This document shows positions 1 to 10,467 of a DNA stretch of 64,000 bases, piece by piece. Source of the stretch: Bradyrhizobium icense (GTDB lineage: Bacteria; Pseudomonadota; Alphaproteobacteria; Rhizobiales; Xanthobacteraceae). The notes below the pieces were generated by a model. The model had not been told where the DNA came from. It did no database searches and saw only the letters and a list, made by a program, of their open reading frames with translations. A program made the translations under genes and the position numbers. The stretch spans positions 8,258,774-8,322,773 of the forward strand of contig NZ_CP016428.1 of assembly GCF_001693385.1 (NCBI RefSeq), read 5' to 3'. How positions within the stretch are numbered: position 1 is the stretch's first letter; the number at the start of each line of letters is the position of its first letter.

Positions 1-247
1 GGGCGTGACGCCGTTCGCGCCGGTTGCGGCGGATACGCTCCGGCGTGCGCCACAGGCCGCGCAGGATCGCCCACGCTATCATCGCCGCAACGATGACGAT
101 GCCGAGCGCCAGCACGAACACCGGCAGCGTGGTCTGCACGCGATAGCCGCCCCACGACAGCACGACATCGCCGGTCTGCTCGGCAATCCAGGCCGCGCCC
201 GCGGCGCCGAGCGCGATCAACAGCAGAAACAGAATGATACGGATCAT
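1..247 (-). CDS. hemY: HemY-like heme biosynthesis membrane protein, N-terminal part
   Basis: Only the first 82 codons lie in the window; the gene runs off the left edge. The visible protein begins MIRIILFLLLIALGAAG and has two hydrophobic segments (about residues 3-20 and 42-64) followed by a basic stretch rich in Arg, which matches the two-helix N-terminus of the HemY_N family before its cytoplasmic TPR part. The start codon is 8 bp after the stop of the mitofilin-like gene, so it is the last visible member of the minus-strand run hemD - mitofilin-like - hemY. The role of this HemY (distinct from Gram-positive protoporphyrinogen oxidase HemY) in heme synthesis is known mainly from gene context. 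Identification rests on the N-terminal pattern plus neighbours. Confidence 0.8.
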   Translation of the reverse strand, partial: MIRIILFLLLIALGAAGAAWIAEQTGDVVLSWGGYRVQTTLPVFVLALGIVIVAAMIAWAILRGLWRTPERIRRNRRERRHA

Positions 248-255
248 TGAAATCC

Positions 256-1479
256 TTACTGCGCCGGTTTGGCGAGCACAGCCATGGCCTCAGTCGCAAA
301 TTGACGGGATGCGGCCAGCGCGTCGTCGCGCGCATCGGCCCGCTCAAGCCACTCTTGCGCCGCGGCGCGATCGGCCGGCTCCAGCGTCTTCAGTTCCCGC
401 CGCGCCTCGTTGAAATCATTGCGCAGCGTAGCCGCCGTGATCCGCGCCACCACGGCGCCGCGATCGGTGCCGGCGGTATCGGTGCGTTCGATCTTGACCA
501 GTTTGGCGGCGCCCGCCTGCAGACGGTCGACGATGCCGGTGCCGGTGGTGGCGGCGCTCTGTTGGGCCGGCAACAGTTTTGGCACCAACGCCAACAGTTC
601 CGTGCTCAGCTTGCCGGCGTTGGGCACGCCCTTCTCGGCAAATTGATCGAGCGGCTTCAGCGCCTCGGAATTGGGCGCCAGCGCCTTGGCTGCGGCGAGC
701 GCCGTCGGATAGGGATCGCCGATCCGAACCAGCACATCGAGCAGCGCTGCCGACACCACGCGGCGCAGCGGCATATCATCCGCGGGCTTGGCGTCGGCCG
801 TCGCGTCGGCGATCTTGCTACCTTGTTGCGCGATCTCGGCGCTCTGCGCCCGCATCTGGCTCTCGATCTTGGCGATGCGATCGGCGAAAGCGGCGAGATC
901 GGGCGACACGGTGCCGTCGCCACGCGGCGCCGACTTCACCTCGTCGAGTGCGGATGCCAGCTTCTCGCCTTGCGCGCGCACCGTGGCGAGCTCGCCGCGC
1001 AGCGTCGCGACGGATTTTTCCAGGGCGTCGGTGCGCGCAGCCGCGGTGGGATCGGCCACGGGCTTGCCGATCCTCGATTCGAGGCCGGCGACACGCGCGG
1101 TCAAACCGTCAATGACGGCGGCGTTGAGCTGCGCGGTCTGCGACACCGAGGCGGGCTGAACCGCGGGCCAGCCCAGCAGCCAGCCGACGCCGATAACCAG
1201 CGCCGCCGCGACCGCGCCGGAAACCGGTGCGACAATCCAGGGTGAGACAGGCCGGGACAGTGGCTCCGCAACCCGTGACTCCTCAACGGGAGACTCCTCA
1301 ACCGGCGCTTGGGCGATCTCGGGCGCCGGTTCAGTCGAGGGGTCGGACGGCGCCTCGCTAGAACTCCTGGTCTCGCTCGATACTTCGCTGGCATCGAGAT
1401 CGATGGTCGGCGGCTCACGCTTCGGCCGGCCCGAATCGGGCAGCGATCCAGTGTCTTCGGGCCTGTCATCGACCATCAC
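256..1479 (-). CDS. Mitofilin/Mic60-like inner membrane protein (COG4223 type)
   Basis: 407 aa. The first 85 or so residues are acidic, rich in Pro, Glu and Ser and low in complexity. One transmembrane helix follows at about 87-107 (PVSGAVAAALVIGVGWLLGW). After it comes a long Ala/Gln/Lys/Glu-rich region (about 115-225) with coiled-coil character and a compact helical C-terminal domain. This is the layout of alphaproteobacterial Mic60, the bacterial ancestor of the mitochondrial crista-junction protein, which shapes intracytoplasmic membranes. It sits between hemD and hemY, the usual place for this family. The start is the first of two adjacent Met codons, with an AAGGGAA ribosome-binding sequence upstream. 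Sequence similarity in this family is weak outside the C-terminal domain, so architecture and synteny carry the call. Confidence 0.8.
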   Translation of the reverse strand: MMVDDRPEDTGSLPDSGRPKREPPTIDLDASEVSSETRSSSEAPSDPSTEPAPEIAQAPVEESPVEESRVAEPLSRPVSPWIVAPVSGAVAAALVIGVGWLLGWPAVQPASVSQTAQLNAAVIDGLTARVAGLESRIGKPVADPTAAARTDALEKSVATLRGELATVRAQGEKLASALDEVKSAPRGDGTVSPDLAAFADRIAKIESQMRAQSAEIAQQGSKIADATADAKPADDMPLRRVVSAALLDVLVRIGDPYPTALAAAKALAPNSEALKPLDQFAEKGVPNAGKLSTELLALVPKLLPAQQSAATTGTGIVDRLQAGAAKLVKIERTDTAGTDRGAVVARITAATLRNDFNEARRELKTLEPADRAAAQEWLERADARDDALAASRQFATEAMAVLAKPAQ

Positions 1480-1533
1480 AGCGGTTCCCTTGAATGGTTA
1501 GGTGCCGGAACTTAGCAGAATCGAACCGTCTTA

Positions 1534-1582
1534 GAGCATGATCCGGCCGTGGCGGCACCGGTTTTCCGATAAGACCATGATC
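1534..1582. repeat. Imperfect dispersed palindrome between hemD and the mitofilin-like gene
   Basis: The left arm GAGCATGATCCGG and the right part CCGGTTTTCCGATAAGACC followed by ATGATC form an imperfect inverted repeat in the gap after hemD. It resembles a short repeat I recognise as common between genes in Bradyrhizobium (GAGCATGATC ... CCGGTTTTCCGA). Only one copy lies in the window, so its repeat nature is inferred from knowledge of related genomes. Confidence 0.45.
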
Positions 1583-1586
1583 AGAC

Positions 1587-2342
1587 TTAAAGATTAGAAC
1601 CCGATCGGACCTGCAACGCCCGATCCAGCGCCTCGAACAGGCCGTTTTCGTCCGGAGAAGCCGCTACCGTGACCTGGGTCGCCCCGGCGTCCCGCAGCAC
1701 CGCGGCGACGCCGGCCGAAATGCAGCATTGCGGCAGCGCCAGTGCCGAGATTTCGACGCCGCCGGAGCGCGCCGCCTCCAGAAACGCACGCGCGCTGCGC
1801 CGTGAGTAATGCAGCACGGCCTCGACCTCCTGCGCCACGAAAGCGTCACAGACATCCCGCGGCAGGCTGGGTACGGGTACCATCCGATACGTCGTACGCG
1901 TCACCACGGTAAAACCCTTTTCGCCGAGTTCGCCGGCAAGGTCGCGCGCGAGATCGGCGCCGGCAAGGTACAGGATCGGGCTCGCTTTCTTCAGTTGCTT
2001 CGACTTCGCGCTCGCGAGCACCAGATCGCGCAACGCGCCGGCGTCGCCCTTCGAGACGATTACCTCGCCGAACCCGGTTTCCCGCGCCACGGCCGCGGTA
2101 GTTTCTCCGACCGCGAACAGCGGCAGCTTCAGGAGCCGGCTCTTGACAAGATGCGGCGCGATGGCGCGCAGTGCGTTGGCGCTGGTGACGATGACGGCGC
2201 CACAGGTCGCGTCCGCGTCATCCTGGAACGGCACCGGCTCGAACCGCAGCATCGGCGCGCGCAGCACGTCGAAACCCCGCGTGCGGAGGGCCTTCGCCGT
2301 CGTCTCATCATCCGGACTTGGTCGCGTCACGAGAACGGCCAT
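1587..2342 (-). CDS. hemD: Uroporphyrinogen-III synthase
   Basis: 251 aa. HemD closes hydroxymethylbilane into uroporphyrinogen III, the last common step before heme, siroheme and cobalamin routes separate. The protein starts MAVLVTRPSPDDETTAKALR, the typical HemD opening of the first lobe, and contains VIVTSANALRAI (about 51-62), a second-lobe stretch YLAGADLARDLAGEL and a late VLHYSRRSARAFLE. The length is normal for the family. It is followed on the same strand by the mitofilin-like gene and hemY. The divergent neighbour is tsaD, only about 130 bp away, so hemC, which is usually directly upstream of hemD in relatives, is not here. Confidence 0.92.
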   Translation of the reverse strand: MAVLVTRPSPDDETTAKALRTRGFDVLRAPMLRFEPVPFQDDADATCGAVIVTSANALRAIAPHLVKSRLLKLPLFAVGETTAAVARETGFGEVIVSKGDAGALRDLVLASAKSKQLKKASPILYLAGADLARDLAGELGEKGFTVVTRTTYRMVPVPSLPRDVCDAFVAQEVEAVLHYSRRSARAFLEAARSGGVEISALALPQCCISAGVAAVLRDAGATQVTVAASPDENGLFEALDRALQVRSGSNL

Positions 2343-2474
2343 ATTTCAGATCTCCGCCAAACCGATTTCGGCATGCCCAGGCGATTGCACGTTGCGACCT
2401 CGTAATGCTACCCGGTTACGGAAGCGTTGTTTTTGGCGATAGCGCAAGGATTCAAATTGGACAACGACAAGCCG

Positions 2475-3548
2475 ATGCTGGTGTTGGGTATCGAGACCAC
2501 CTGCGATGAAACCGCAGCGGCGGTGGTCGAGCGCCAGCGTGACAGCAGCGGCAGGATCCTGTCCAACATCGTGCGCTCGCAGACCTCCGAGCACGCCCGT
2601 TTCGGCGGCGTGGTGCCGGAAATCGCGGCGCGCGCCCATGTCGACCTGCTCGATGGCATCGTCGGCCAGGCGATGAAAGACGCGAATGTCGGCTTTGCGC
2701 AACTCTCGGCCGTGGCGGCTGCCGCGGGTCCAGGCCTGATCGGCGGGGTGATCGTCGGGCTCACCACCGCCAAGGCGATTGCGATGGTGCATGACACGCC
2801 GCTGATTGCAGTCAATCATCTCGAAGCGCACGCGCTGACGCCGCGGCTCACTTGCGCGCTCGCCTTTCCCTATTGCCTGTTCCTCGCCTCCGGCGGGCAC
2901 ACCCAGATCGTCGCCGTGGTCGGCGTCGGCAAATATGTGCGGCTCGGTACTACCGTTGATGACGCGATGGGGGAAGCCTTCGACAAGGTCGCAAAGATGT
3001 TGTCGCTGCCCTATCCGGGCGGACCGGAGGTCGAGCGCGCGGCGGGTAGCGGCGATGCCAAACGTTTCGCCTTTCCGCGGCCGATGCTCGGACGACCGGA
3101 TGCGAATTTCTCGCTGTCGGGATTGAAGACCGCAGTTCGTAACGAGGCCAACCGCTTGACGCCGCTGGAGCCGCAGGACGTCAGCGACCTCTGCGCCAGC
3201 TTCCAGGCCGCCGTGCTGGAATCGACCGCGGACCGGCTGAGCGTGGGCTTGAGACTGTTTCACGAGCAATTCGGCCCGCCCCGCGCTTTGGTCGCCGCTG
3301 GCGGCGTCGCGGCCAACCACGCCATTCGCGGGGCGCTACAGGATGTCGCCTCGAAGGCGCAGACCACGCTGATCATTCCGCCGCCCGCGCTGTGCACGGA
3401 TAACGGCGCCATGATCGCCTGGGCCGGCGCGGAGCGGATGGCGCTCGGGCTGACCGATACGATGGATGCACCGCCCCGCGCGCGCTGGCTGCTCGACGCC
3501 AACGCAACCGCGCCGGCCGGCTTCGCCAACACCCGCGCAGGATTCTGA
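2475..3548 (+). CDS. tsaD: tRNA N6-adenosine threonylcarbamoyltransferase TsaD
   Basis: 357 aa from the ATG at 2475 ([18 protein letters not shown]), which matches the usual family start; an in-frame upstream ATG at 2427 would add 16 residues without family character. TsaD moves the threonylcarbamoyl group to A37 of tRNAs that read ANN codons. Visible marks are GIETTCDE, the metal-binding NHLEAH (HxxxH), the GGHTQ motif, a nucleotide-binding [10 protein letters not shown] and [12 protein letters not shown] near the C-terminus. gpsA follows after a single base, so the two genes are surely cotranscribed. Confidence 0.95.
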   Translation: MLVLGIETTCDETAAAVVERQRDSSGRILSNIVRSQTSEHARFGGVVPEIAARAHVDLLDGIVGQAMKDANVGFAQLSAVAAAAGPGLIGGVIVGLTTAKAIAMVHDTPLIAVNHLEAHALTPRLTCALAFPYCLFLASGGHTQIVAVVGVGKYVRLGTTVDDAMGEAFDKVAKMLSLPYPGGPEVERAAGSGDAKRFAFPRPMLGRPDANFSLSGLKTAVRNEANRLTPLEPQDVSDLCASFQAAVLESTADRLSVGLRLFHEQFGPPRALVAAGGVAANHAIRGALQDVASKAQTTLIIPPPALCTDNGAMIAWAGAERMALGLTDTMDAPPRARWLLDANATAPAGFANTRAGF

Positions 3549-3549
3549 C

Positions 3550-4530
3550 ATGACGTCCTTCAATTCCGTCGCGGTGATCGGCGCCGGCGCCTATGGCACC
3601 GCGCTCGCCTGCGCCGCGGTGCGCGCCGGCCGCAAGGTCGTACTCTATGCGCGAAGCGCCGAAAGCGCCGCGCAGATGCAGACGACGCGAATGAATCCAA
3701 AGCTAGCCGGCGTGAGCCTCGACGCGAGTATCGACGTCACAGCCGACATCGTTGCAGCGGCGCGCGCGGACATCGTCCTGCTTGCGACGCCCGCGCAAAA
3801 TTTGCGCGAAGCCGCGATGACACTTGCGCCGCACCTCGAATCGAAGACACCCGCCGTCGCCTGTGCCAAGGGCATCGAGCGCGGCACCCACCGGTTCATG
3901 ACCGAGATCATCGCCGAGACCATGCCGAATGCAATCCCTGCAATCCTGTCGGGACCGAACTTCGCCGACGACGTCGCGCGAGGCCTTCCGACCGCCGTGA
4001 CGCTTGCGGCAAGGGATGAAAAGCTGGCGAGCGATCTGGTGCAGGCGCTGGGCTCGTCCACCTTCCGGCCCTACCACACCACCGATGTCCGCGGCGTCGA
4101 AATTGGCGGAGCGGCCAAGAACGTGCTGGCGATCGCGGCCGGCATCGTGGTCGGCCGACAGCTCGGCGCCTCGGCGCTGGCCGCGCTGACCACGCGCGGC
4201 TTCAGCGAACTCGCGCGCCTCGGCCGCGCCTGCGGCGCGCGCAGCGAAACGCTGGCGGGCCTGTCGGGGCTCGGCGATCTGATCCTGAGCTGCTCCAGTC
4301 CGCAGTCCCGCAATTTGACATTCGGCGTCGCGCTTGGGCGCGGCGAGCCGCCGAACCGCGACAAGCTCGCCGAAGGCGAATTTACCGCGCCGGTCCTGAT
4401 CGAACTGGCAGCTTCGCAGAACGTCGATATGCCGGTATCAAATGCCGTCGCGGCGATCCTCGGCGGCAAGGTGACGATCGACGCGGCGATCGAGGGCCTG
4501 CTGACGCGGCGGTTCAAGGCGGAGGAATGA
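3550..4530 (+). CDS. gpsA: Glycerol-3-phosphate dehydrogenase [NAD(P)+]
   Basis: 326 aa. Reduces dihydroxyacetone phosphate to sn-glycerol 3-phosphate for phospholipid synthesis. The Rossmann motif [14 protein letters not shown] is at residues 6-19. [14 protein letters not shown] and [13 protein letters not shown] are typical of the family, and [17 protein letters not shown] carries the catalytic Lys. The gene starts one base after the tsaD stop, and its own stop overlaps the region that provides the ribosome-binding site of the EVE gene. The tsaD-gpsA pairing is common in alphaproteobacteria. Confidence 0.95.
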   Translation: MTSFNSVAVIGAGAYGTALACAAVRAGRKVVLYARSAESAAQMQTTRMNPKLAGVSLDASIDVTADIVAAARADIVLLATPAQNLREAAMTLAPHLESKTPAVACAKGIERGTHRFMTEIIAETMPNAIPAILSGPNFADDVARGLPTAVTLAARDEKLASDLVQALGSSTFRPYHTTDVRGVEIGGAAKNVLAIAAGIVVGRQLGASALAALTTRGFSELARLGRACGARSETLAGLSGLGDLILSCSSPQSRNLTFGVALGRGEPPNRDKLAEGEFTAPVLIELAASQNVDMPVSNAVAAILGGKVTIDAAIEGLLTRRFKAEE

Positions 4531-4532
4531 CG

Positions 4533-4946
4533 ATGGCGTACTGGCTGGTGAAATCCGAACCCTCAAGCTGGTCGTGGGACCAGCAGGTCGCAAAGGGAGC
4601 CAAGGGCGAAGCCTGGACCGGCGTGCGCAACTTCACTGCGCGGCAAAATCTCGTGAACATGAAGAAGGGCGACAAGGCCTTCTTCTACCACTCCAACGAG
4701 GGCAAGGAGATCGTCGGCATCGCGGAAGTCATCAAGGAAGCCTATCCCGATCCGACCGACAAGACCGGCAAATTCGTCTGCGTCGACATCAAGGCCGACA
4801 AGCCGCTGAAGACGCCGGTAACGATGGCCGCGATCAAGGCCGACCAAAAGCTCGCCGACATGGCGCTGGTGAAATATTCGCGGCTGTCGGTGCAGCCGGT
4901 GACGGCGGAAGAGTGGAAGTTCGTCTGCAAGATGGGCGGGCTTTGA
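4533..4946 (+). CDS. EVE domain-containing protein
   Basis: 137 aa, one EVE domain over its whole length: MAYWLVKSEPSSWSWDQQ at the start, WTGVRNFTARQNL (about 30-42), GDKAFFYHSN (about 47-56) and a late LVKYSRLSVQPV. EVE domains belong to the PUA/YTH-like superfamily and bind modified bases in nucleic acid; the substrate of this lineage is unknown. The ATG at 4533 is preferred over 4527 because GGAGG then sits about 8 bases upstream; the 4527 codon overlaps the gpsA stop as ATGA. It is the third gene of the tsaD-gpsA run. Family call firm, function open. Confidence 0.88.
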   Translation: MAYWLVKSEPSSWSWDQQVAKGAKGEAWTGVRNFTARQNLVNMKKGDKAFFYHSNEGKEIVGIAEVIKEAYPDPTDKTGKFVCVDIKADKPLKTPVTMAAIKADQKLADMALVKYSRLSVQPVTAEEWKFVCKMGGL

Positions 4947-4949
4947 TGT

Positions 4950-4987
4950 CGTCGTCCCGGCTCGCGCTTCGCTTGGCCGGGACGACG
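4950..4987. repeat. Perfect 11-bp palindrome, shared repeat and possible bidirectional terminator
   Basis: CGTCGTCCCGG at 4950-4960 pairs perfectly with CCGGGACGACG at 4977-4987 around a 16-base loop. It lies between the convergent EVE and topoisomerase genes, where it could end transcription from both sides. The right half (GCGCTTCGCTTGnCCGGGACGACG) recurs at about 44916-44938, which shows it is a dispersed repeat. Confidence 0.7.
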
Positions 4988-5005
4988 AGCAGTTGAGTGC
5001 GCGAC

Positions 5006-6166
5006 TTACGCCGCCGCCGCAGCCGTCACCACCTGCGCCAATAGCGCTTCGCGCTTGGCTTGCGTGCGATAGCCTTTCATCGTCGCGGCAAAGCGCTCGA
5101 GGATGCCGTCCTCGAACGCAGTGACGATGGTGTCGTGGACGTAGCTCTTGCGGCAGATCGCGGGCGTGTTCGACAGTTCGTCGGCTGCGGCACGCACGGC
5201 GTCCAGCACCTGCTTCTTGCGGCCGCGGGCGCTCGCCGCCGGTGAAATCCGCGACAGCGATTCCAGTACCACGGCGGAGGCCATCAGCGTGCGAAAATCC
5301 TTCAGCGAAATCTTGATGCCGGCGATCTCGCGCAGGAACGCGTTCACGGCCGTGGTCGAGGCTGCGCGCACGACGCCGGACCTGTCGCGGTACTGGAACA
5401 TGCGCTTGCCCGGCACGGTGCGCAGGATCCCGATGGCGCGCACCAGCTTGGCCGCGTCGCACTCCTTGCGGACAGCCTTGCCGCCCTTGGCCTTGAAGGT
5501 GAGGACGAGGCAATCGTCTTCCAGCGTGACGTTCGATTTCAACAGCGTGGTGGCGCCGCGGGTGCCGTTGAGGCGGGCGTATGACTCGTTGCCGGGACGG
5601 ATCGCGGTGCGCGCGATCAATTCGATCACGGCCGAGAGCGCAAACTCCCGCGTCGGCTCGTCGCCGGACAGGAACGCCGAGACCTTGCGGCGGATCTTCG
5701 GCAGCGCCGCGACCAGCTTGGCCAGACGATGCGCCTTGCGGTGCTCGCGAACCTTTTCCCAATCGGCATGGTAGCGATACTGCAGCCGCCCCGCCGCGTC
5801 GATGCCGACCGCCTGCAGATGCGAATTCGGATCGGCCGAATAGCGAACTTCGCGATAGGCCGGCGGCACCGCCATCGAATGCAGGCGGCGAATGGTGCCG
5901 GCGTGACGGATCTGCGTGCCGTTGGCGCGATGGAATGAATAGCCCTTGCCGCGCTTGATGCGACGGATGGTCAGGCCGTTCTGGTCGCCGAGCTTGAGGC
6001 CGAGCTCTTGCGCCAACTCTGCGACGGAGGTCCTGGCGACGATGTGCGGCTTTGCCGCGGACGGCTTGGGTAGTTCTTTCGGCAGTTGCCCGAGCGCTTC
6101 GGCCAATGCGACGGCAGGATCGGCGGAAACGGGCCGCGTAGCCTCGAAATTCTGCTGATCCATCAT
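5006..6166 (-). CDS. DNA topoisomerase IB (poxvirus type)
   Basis: 386 aa from the ATG at 6166; an in-frame ATG at 6256 would add 30 Arg/Gly-rich residues. The N-terminal domain includes GLTIRRIKRGKGYSF and IRRLHSMAVPPAYREV. The catalytic part has TAIRPGNESYARLNGTRGA and KDFRTLMAS, with the nucleophilic Tyr in CRKSYVHDTI near the C-terminus. The enzyme relaxes supercoils by cutting one strand through a 3'-phosphotyrosine. Such enzymes are widespread in soil proteobacteria. It is convergent with the EVE gene and divergent from acs. The ORF ends in a run of Ala codons. Confidence 0.92.
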   Translation of the reverse strand: MMDQQNFEATRPVSADPAVALAEALGQLPKELPKPSAAKPHIVARTSVAELAQELGLKLGDQNGLTIRRIKRGKGYSFHRANGTQIRHAGTIRRLHSMAVPPAYREVRYSADPNSHLQAVGIDAAGRLQYRYHADWEKVREHRKAHRLAKLVAALPKIRRKVSAFLSGDEPTREFALSAVIELIARTAIRPGNESYARLNGTRGATTLLKSNVTLEDDCLVLTFKAKGGKAVRKECDAAKLVRAIGILRTVPGKRMFQYRDRSGVVRAASTTAVNAFLREIAGIKISLKDFRTLMASAVVLESLSRISPAASARGRKKQVLDAVRAAADELSNTPAICRKSYVHDTIVTAFEDGILERFAATMKGYRTQAKREALLAQVVTAAAAA

Positions 6167-6537
6167 GTCTTTTGTCGCCTTGCTCCGCCTGTTTCGCCGG
6201 TAATGCCCGTTGTTGTGGCTTGGTTCCGGGGAGCCGTCCGGCCCCGGGGTGGCCATTTAGGGGGTAACGAACCACTTTGCGAGTCCCGATTCCGTCATTG
6301 GCGGTTATTAGATACCGATCATGGCGGCCATTCCGACGATAACGTTGATTTCGGGCTGAGCCGGGCCATGAAAAATGCCCGCAATTTGATCCGCGACAAG
6401 GCTGGGAGCCGGCCGACCGACCAAGGTCGCAAACGTTCCGCCTTGTCCGGGCATCGTCCCGCGACGCATAATCGCTACAACAATCAGGGACGACTTGTGG
6501 CCATCCAATATCCGGCCGCATGAGTGGGAGGGTAAAG
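6167..6537. other. Divergent intergenic region, topoisomerase IB and acs
   Basis: 371 bp between two divergent starts. It must hold promoters for both genes, but I could not place convincing -35/-10 pairs. The only clear signal is a GGGAGGG ribosome-binding sequence just before the acs start. No credible small gene or hairpin repeat is seen. Confidence 0.5.
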
Positions 6538-8490
<1,953 letters not shown>

Positions 8491-8837
8491 GGCCTCCGAA
8501 AAGCATGGGCGGGTAACCGCATCGTCATGGCCGGGCTCGTCCGGGCATGACGAGCATGTGGACGGGGCCAGGCACATCGATGCAGCAGAACCGGCAGTCC
8601 GATTGCTCACGCGGTTGTCAGTAACGAGCCCGCTGCGGCGGCCGTTTCGCTGCCCGGTGTTGTTTTCAGGTCATTTACTTTATTTCAAACATTTTCTTTG
8701 TTCCGCCCAGCGAAACCAGTCTTGAGGGCCGGAGTCGAAACCTCCCGGTGAACTCACGCGACTAACAATGCGTGGCGAGACGATGAGCCGCCAAGGCTTC
8801 GAACGCCACGGCTTGAAAGGACATTTGAGGGCCCTTG
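8491..8837. other. Intergenic region after acs with a palindrome
   Basis: 347 bp. CGTCATGGCCGG at 8523-8534 pairs (11 of 12) with CCGGGCATGACG at 8541-8552, a likely terminator for acs and a member of the dispersed palindrome class. At about 8655-8705 the sequence is rich in T and A, unlike its surroundings, and probably holds the promoter of the L,D-transpeptidase. No gene is supported here. Confidence 0.55.
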
Positions 8838-9377
8838 ATGGGGCTGGCAAAGTGGAGCTGGGGAATGTTGATGAGGTTTGCGGCGGCATTGGCCGCCACC
8901 ATGGCTGCGGGCATTTTGATGTCCTCGGTGGCAGAAGCGCGGCCGGAACTGGTTGGAATCAGCGGCGAGTACACGCCGGGCACCATCGTGGTGAAGACCC
9001 ACGAGCGACGTCTCTATCTCATTCTCGAGTCCGGCCGCGCCATGCGCTACCCGGTCGGGGTCGGCAAGGCCGGCAAGCAATGGTCCGGCACCACAAAGAT
9101 CGACGGCAAGTATCTCAACCCGGCCTGGTCGCCGCCGCGCGAAGTCAAGCGCGACAAGCCCGACATGCCTGACGTGATTCCCGGCGGCTCGCCCCGTAAC
9201 CCGATGGGCGTCGCGGCGATGACGCTGGCCGGCGGCGAGTATGCCATTCACGGCACCAACGTGCCGGGCTCAATCGGAGGCTTCGTATCCTACGGTTGCA
9301 TCCGGATGCTCAACGACGACATCTCCGATCTCTACCAACGCGTGTCGGTCGGAACCACCGTGACCGTGACGCGCTGA
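8838..9377 (+). CDS. L,D-transpeptidase (YkuD family), secreted
   Basis: 179 aa from the ATG at 8838; Met codons at 8865 and 8871 are good alternatives because they begin directly at the signal peptide (MLMRFAAALAATMAAG ... VAEA, predicted cut before RPEL). The YkuD catalytic domain follows, with VKTHERRLYL, NPMGVAAMTLAGGEYAIHGTN and the signature HGTN ... SYGCIRM containing the active-site Cys. Such enzymes make 3-3 peptidoglycan cross-links or attach proteins to peptidoglycan in the periplasm. The length (about 150 aa mature) is that of the single-domain rhizobial type, which is present in many paralogues. A second, more distant family member is at 46388. Confidence 0.92.
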   Translation: MGLAKWSWGMLMRFAAALAATMAAGILMSSVAEARPELVGISGEYTPGTIVVKTHERRLYLILESGRAMRYPVGVGKAGKQWSGTTKIDGKYLNPAWSPPREVKRDKPDMPDVIPGGSPRNPMGVAAMTLAGGEYAIHGTNVPGSIGGFVSYGCIRMLNDDISDLYQRVSVGTTVTVTR

Positions 9378-9424
9378 TCTTCGGACCGGGTTGAATAAAA
9401 GAGCTGCTGCGATCCGCGACTCTC

Positions 9425-10024
9425 TCATTTCGGAAGTGTCTGACCCGCGGTCGCGCACCACCCGTTGCGGTGACCGCCGCCATAGCTGCGCGCATGACGA
9501 GCCGCGAGCATGGCAGTCGAGACATTCCCCGTGCGCCGGGTCGCGGCTTCGGCCACGACACGGCCGCTATATTTATCCGGTCCGATATTGAAGATCGTGA
9601 CGCCGCCTTCGCCGAGCAGCGCGCGCAAGGCATCGGTCGCGGCCTCTGCCATATGCAATTCCCCAGGGCACGATGCCTTCAATTCCGGCGCGTCGATGCC
9701 GCGCAGGCGTATGCGCGTGGTCGGCTCAATGCCGGGCGACAAATGCACGAGCGCCTCAAACGTGTCGCCATCGATGGTCCGGATGACGTCGACGGGATGG
9801 CGCACGTCAGGACTTCCAGAGCGCTTCCAGACCATCTCGGCATCGCGCGCCGCCTGGCTGTCGGCGAAGTCAGGCAACGATCGCCGTACCCAGTCCCGCA
9901 CCGGCAGCGTCGTCGCCGCCGCGACGCAAAGCACGAACACCCACGGCAGCGCTGCCGAAAACCAGCGGCGAAAGAGACCCCGGCGCGGGGTCCGGTATGC
10001 ATTCGTTCTCTCGTATGGCGGCAT
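9425..10024 (-). CDS. Membrane-anchored thermonuclease (SNase) family protein
   Basis: 199 aa from the ATG at 10024 (MPPYERTNAYRTPRRG). An N-terminal hydrophobic helix (about 25-40, ALPWVFVLCVAAATTLP) is followed by a staphylococcal-nuclease-like OB fold: DVIRTIDGDTFEAL with the metal-binding Asp residues, IRLRGIDAPE, and a later KYSGRVVA containing the second catalytic Arg. This suggests a Ca-dependent nuclease held on the periplasmic side; activity is inferred from retained residues. The C-terminal HARSYGGGHRNGWCA is typical of rhizobial members. It lies downstream of and on the same strand as the sdhAF4-like gene. The reading frame stays open far upstream, over the sdhAF4-like gene, but that part is a frame shadow. 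Confidence 0.85.
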   Translation of the reverse strand: MPPYERTNAYRTPRRGLFRRWFSAALPWVFVLCVAAATTLPVRDWVRRSLPDFADSQAARDAEMVWKRSGSPDVRHPVDVIRTIDGDTFEALVHLSPGIEPTTRIRLRGIDAPELKASCPGELHMAEAATDALRALLGEGGVTIFNIGPDKYSGRVVAEAATRRTGNVSTAMLAARHARSYGGGHRNGWCATAGQTLPK

Positions 10025-10101
10025 GTTCCCGACTAAGAGCTGAGTCGGGTCGTCCGGCAAAGGCCCGGTGCCTTTATCTCGGGTCTCAAAAATCTTGGGC
10101 C

Positions 10102-10308
10102 TCAAAAATCCGAAGCGATTCCCTTGCGCTCCCAGTCGCCGTAGCGGGTCGGTTCCAGGCCCTTCGGACCCTGGAATTCCTTCTGCAGCGGCGTGGCGCT
10201 GGCCGCGGCGGCCTTGCGGCGCGCTTCGGCCTCCGCAAGCGCGCGCAGGGCCGCGGGCGGCAGCTTCTTTTCCGCAACGGGTGCGGGGAATAAAAAATTG
10301 TCGGTCAT
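10102..10308 (-). CDS. Succinate dehydrogenase assembly factor 4-like protein (DUF1674)
   Basis: 68 aa. The C-terminal motif EFQGPKGLEPTRYGDWERKG followed by IASDF is the DUF1674/SDHAF4 signature; eukaryotic members bind flavinylated SdhA and aid complex II assembly. The N-terminal half is Ala/Lys/Glu-rich and probably disordered. The ATG at 10308 has GGGAGAG 5 bases upstream. It is divergent from rsmB, as is common in alphaproteobacteria. The nuclease gene follows it. Confidence 0.88.
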   Translation of the reverse strand: MTDNFLFPAPVAEKKLPPAALRALAEAEARRKAAAASATPLQKEFQGPKGLEPTRYGDWERKGIASDF

Positions 10309-10467
10309 CGCAACTCTCCCATAACACGGGACGGGCGCACAGATGACATCACAATCGAGAAATTGTCTGTGGCGATTCTTACATTTGGCATATTCGCGTG
10401 CCAAATGAGCCTTTCATTTCCTTGGCATGAGCCGAAACCTTTCCGCCTCTCGAGACATTCCTGCTTC

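Noticed and set aside
2346..3320. A 324-aa minus-strand frame opposite tsaD, at the place where hemC would be expected
   Set aside because: It is the antisense of tsaD; it lacks the HemC motifs and its composition is that of a shadow frame.
4563..6521. A 652-aa minus-strand frame over the topoisomerase IB and EVE genes
   Set aside because: It is a frame shadow with Arg/Gly-rich sequence; the topoisomerase frame is the real one.
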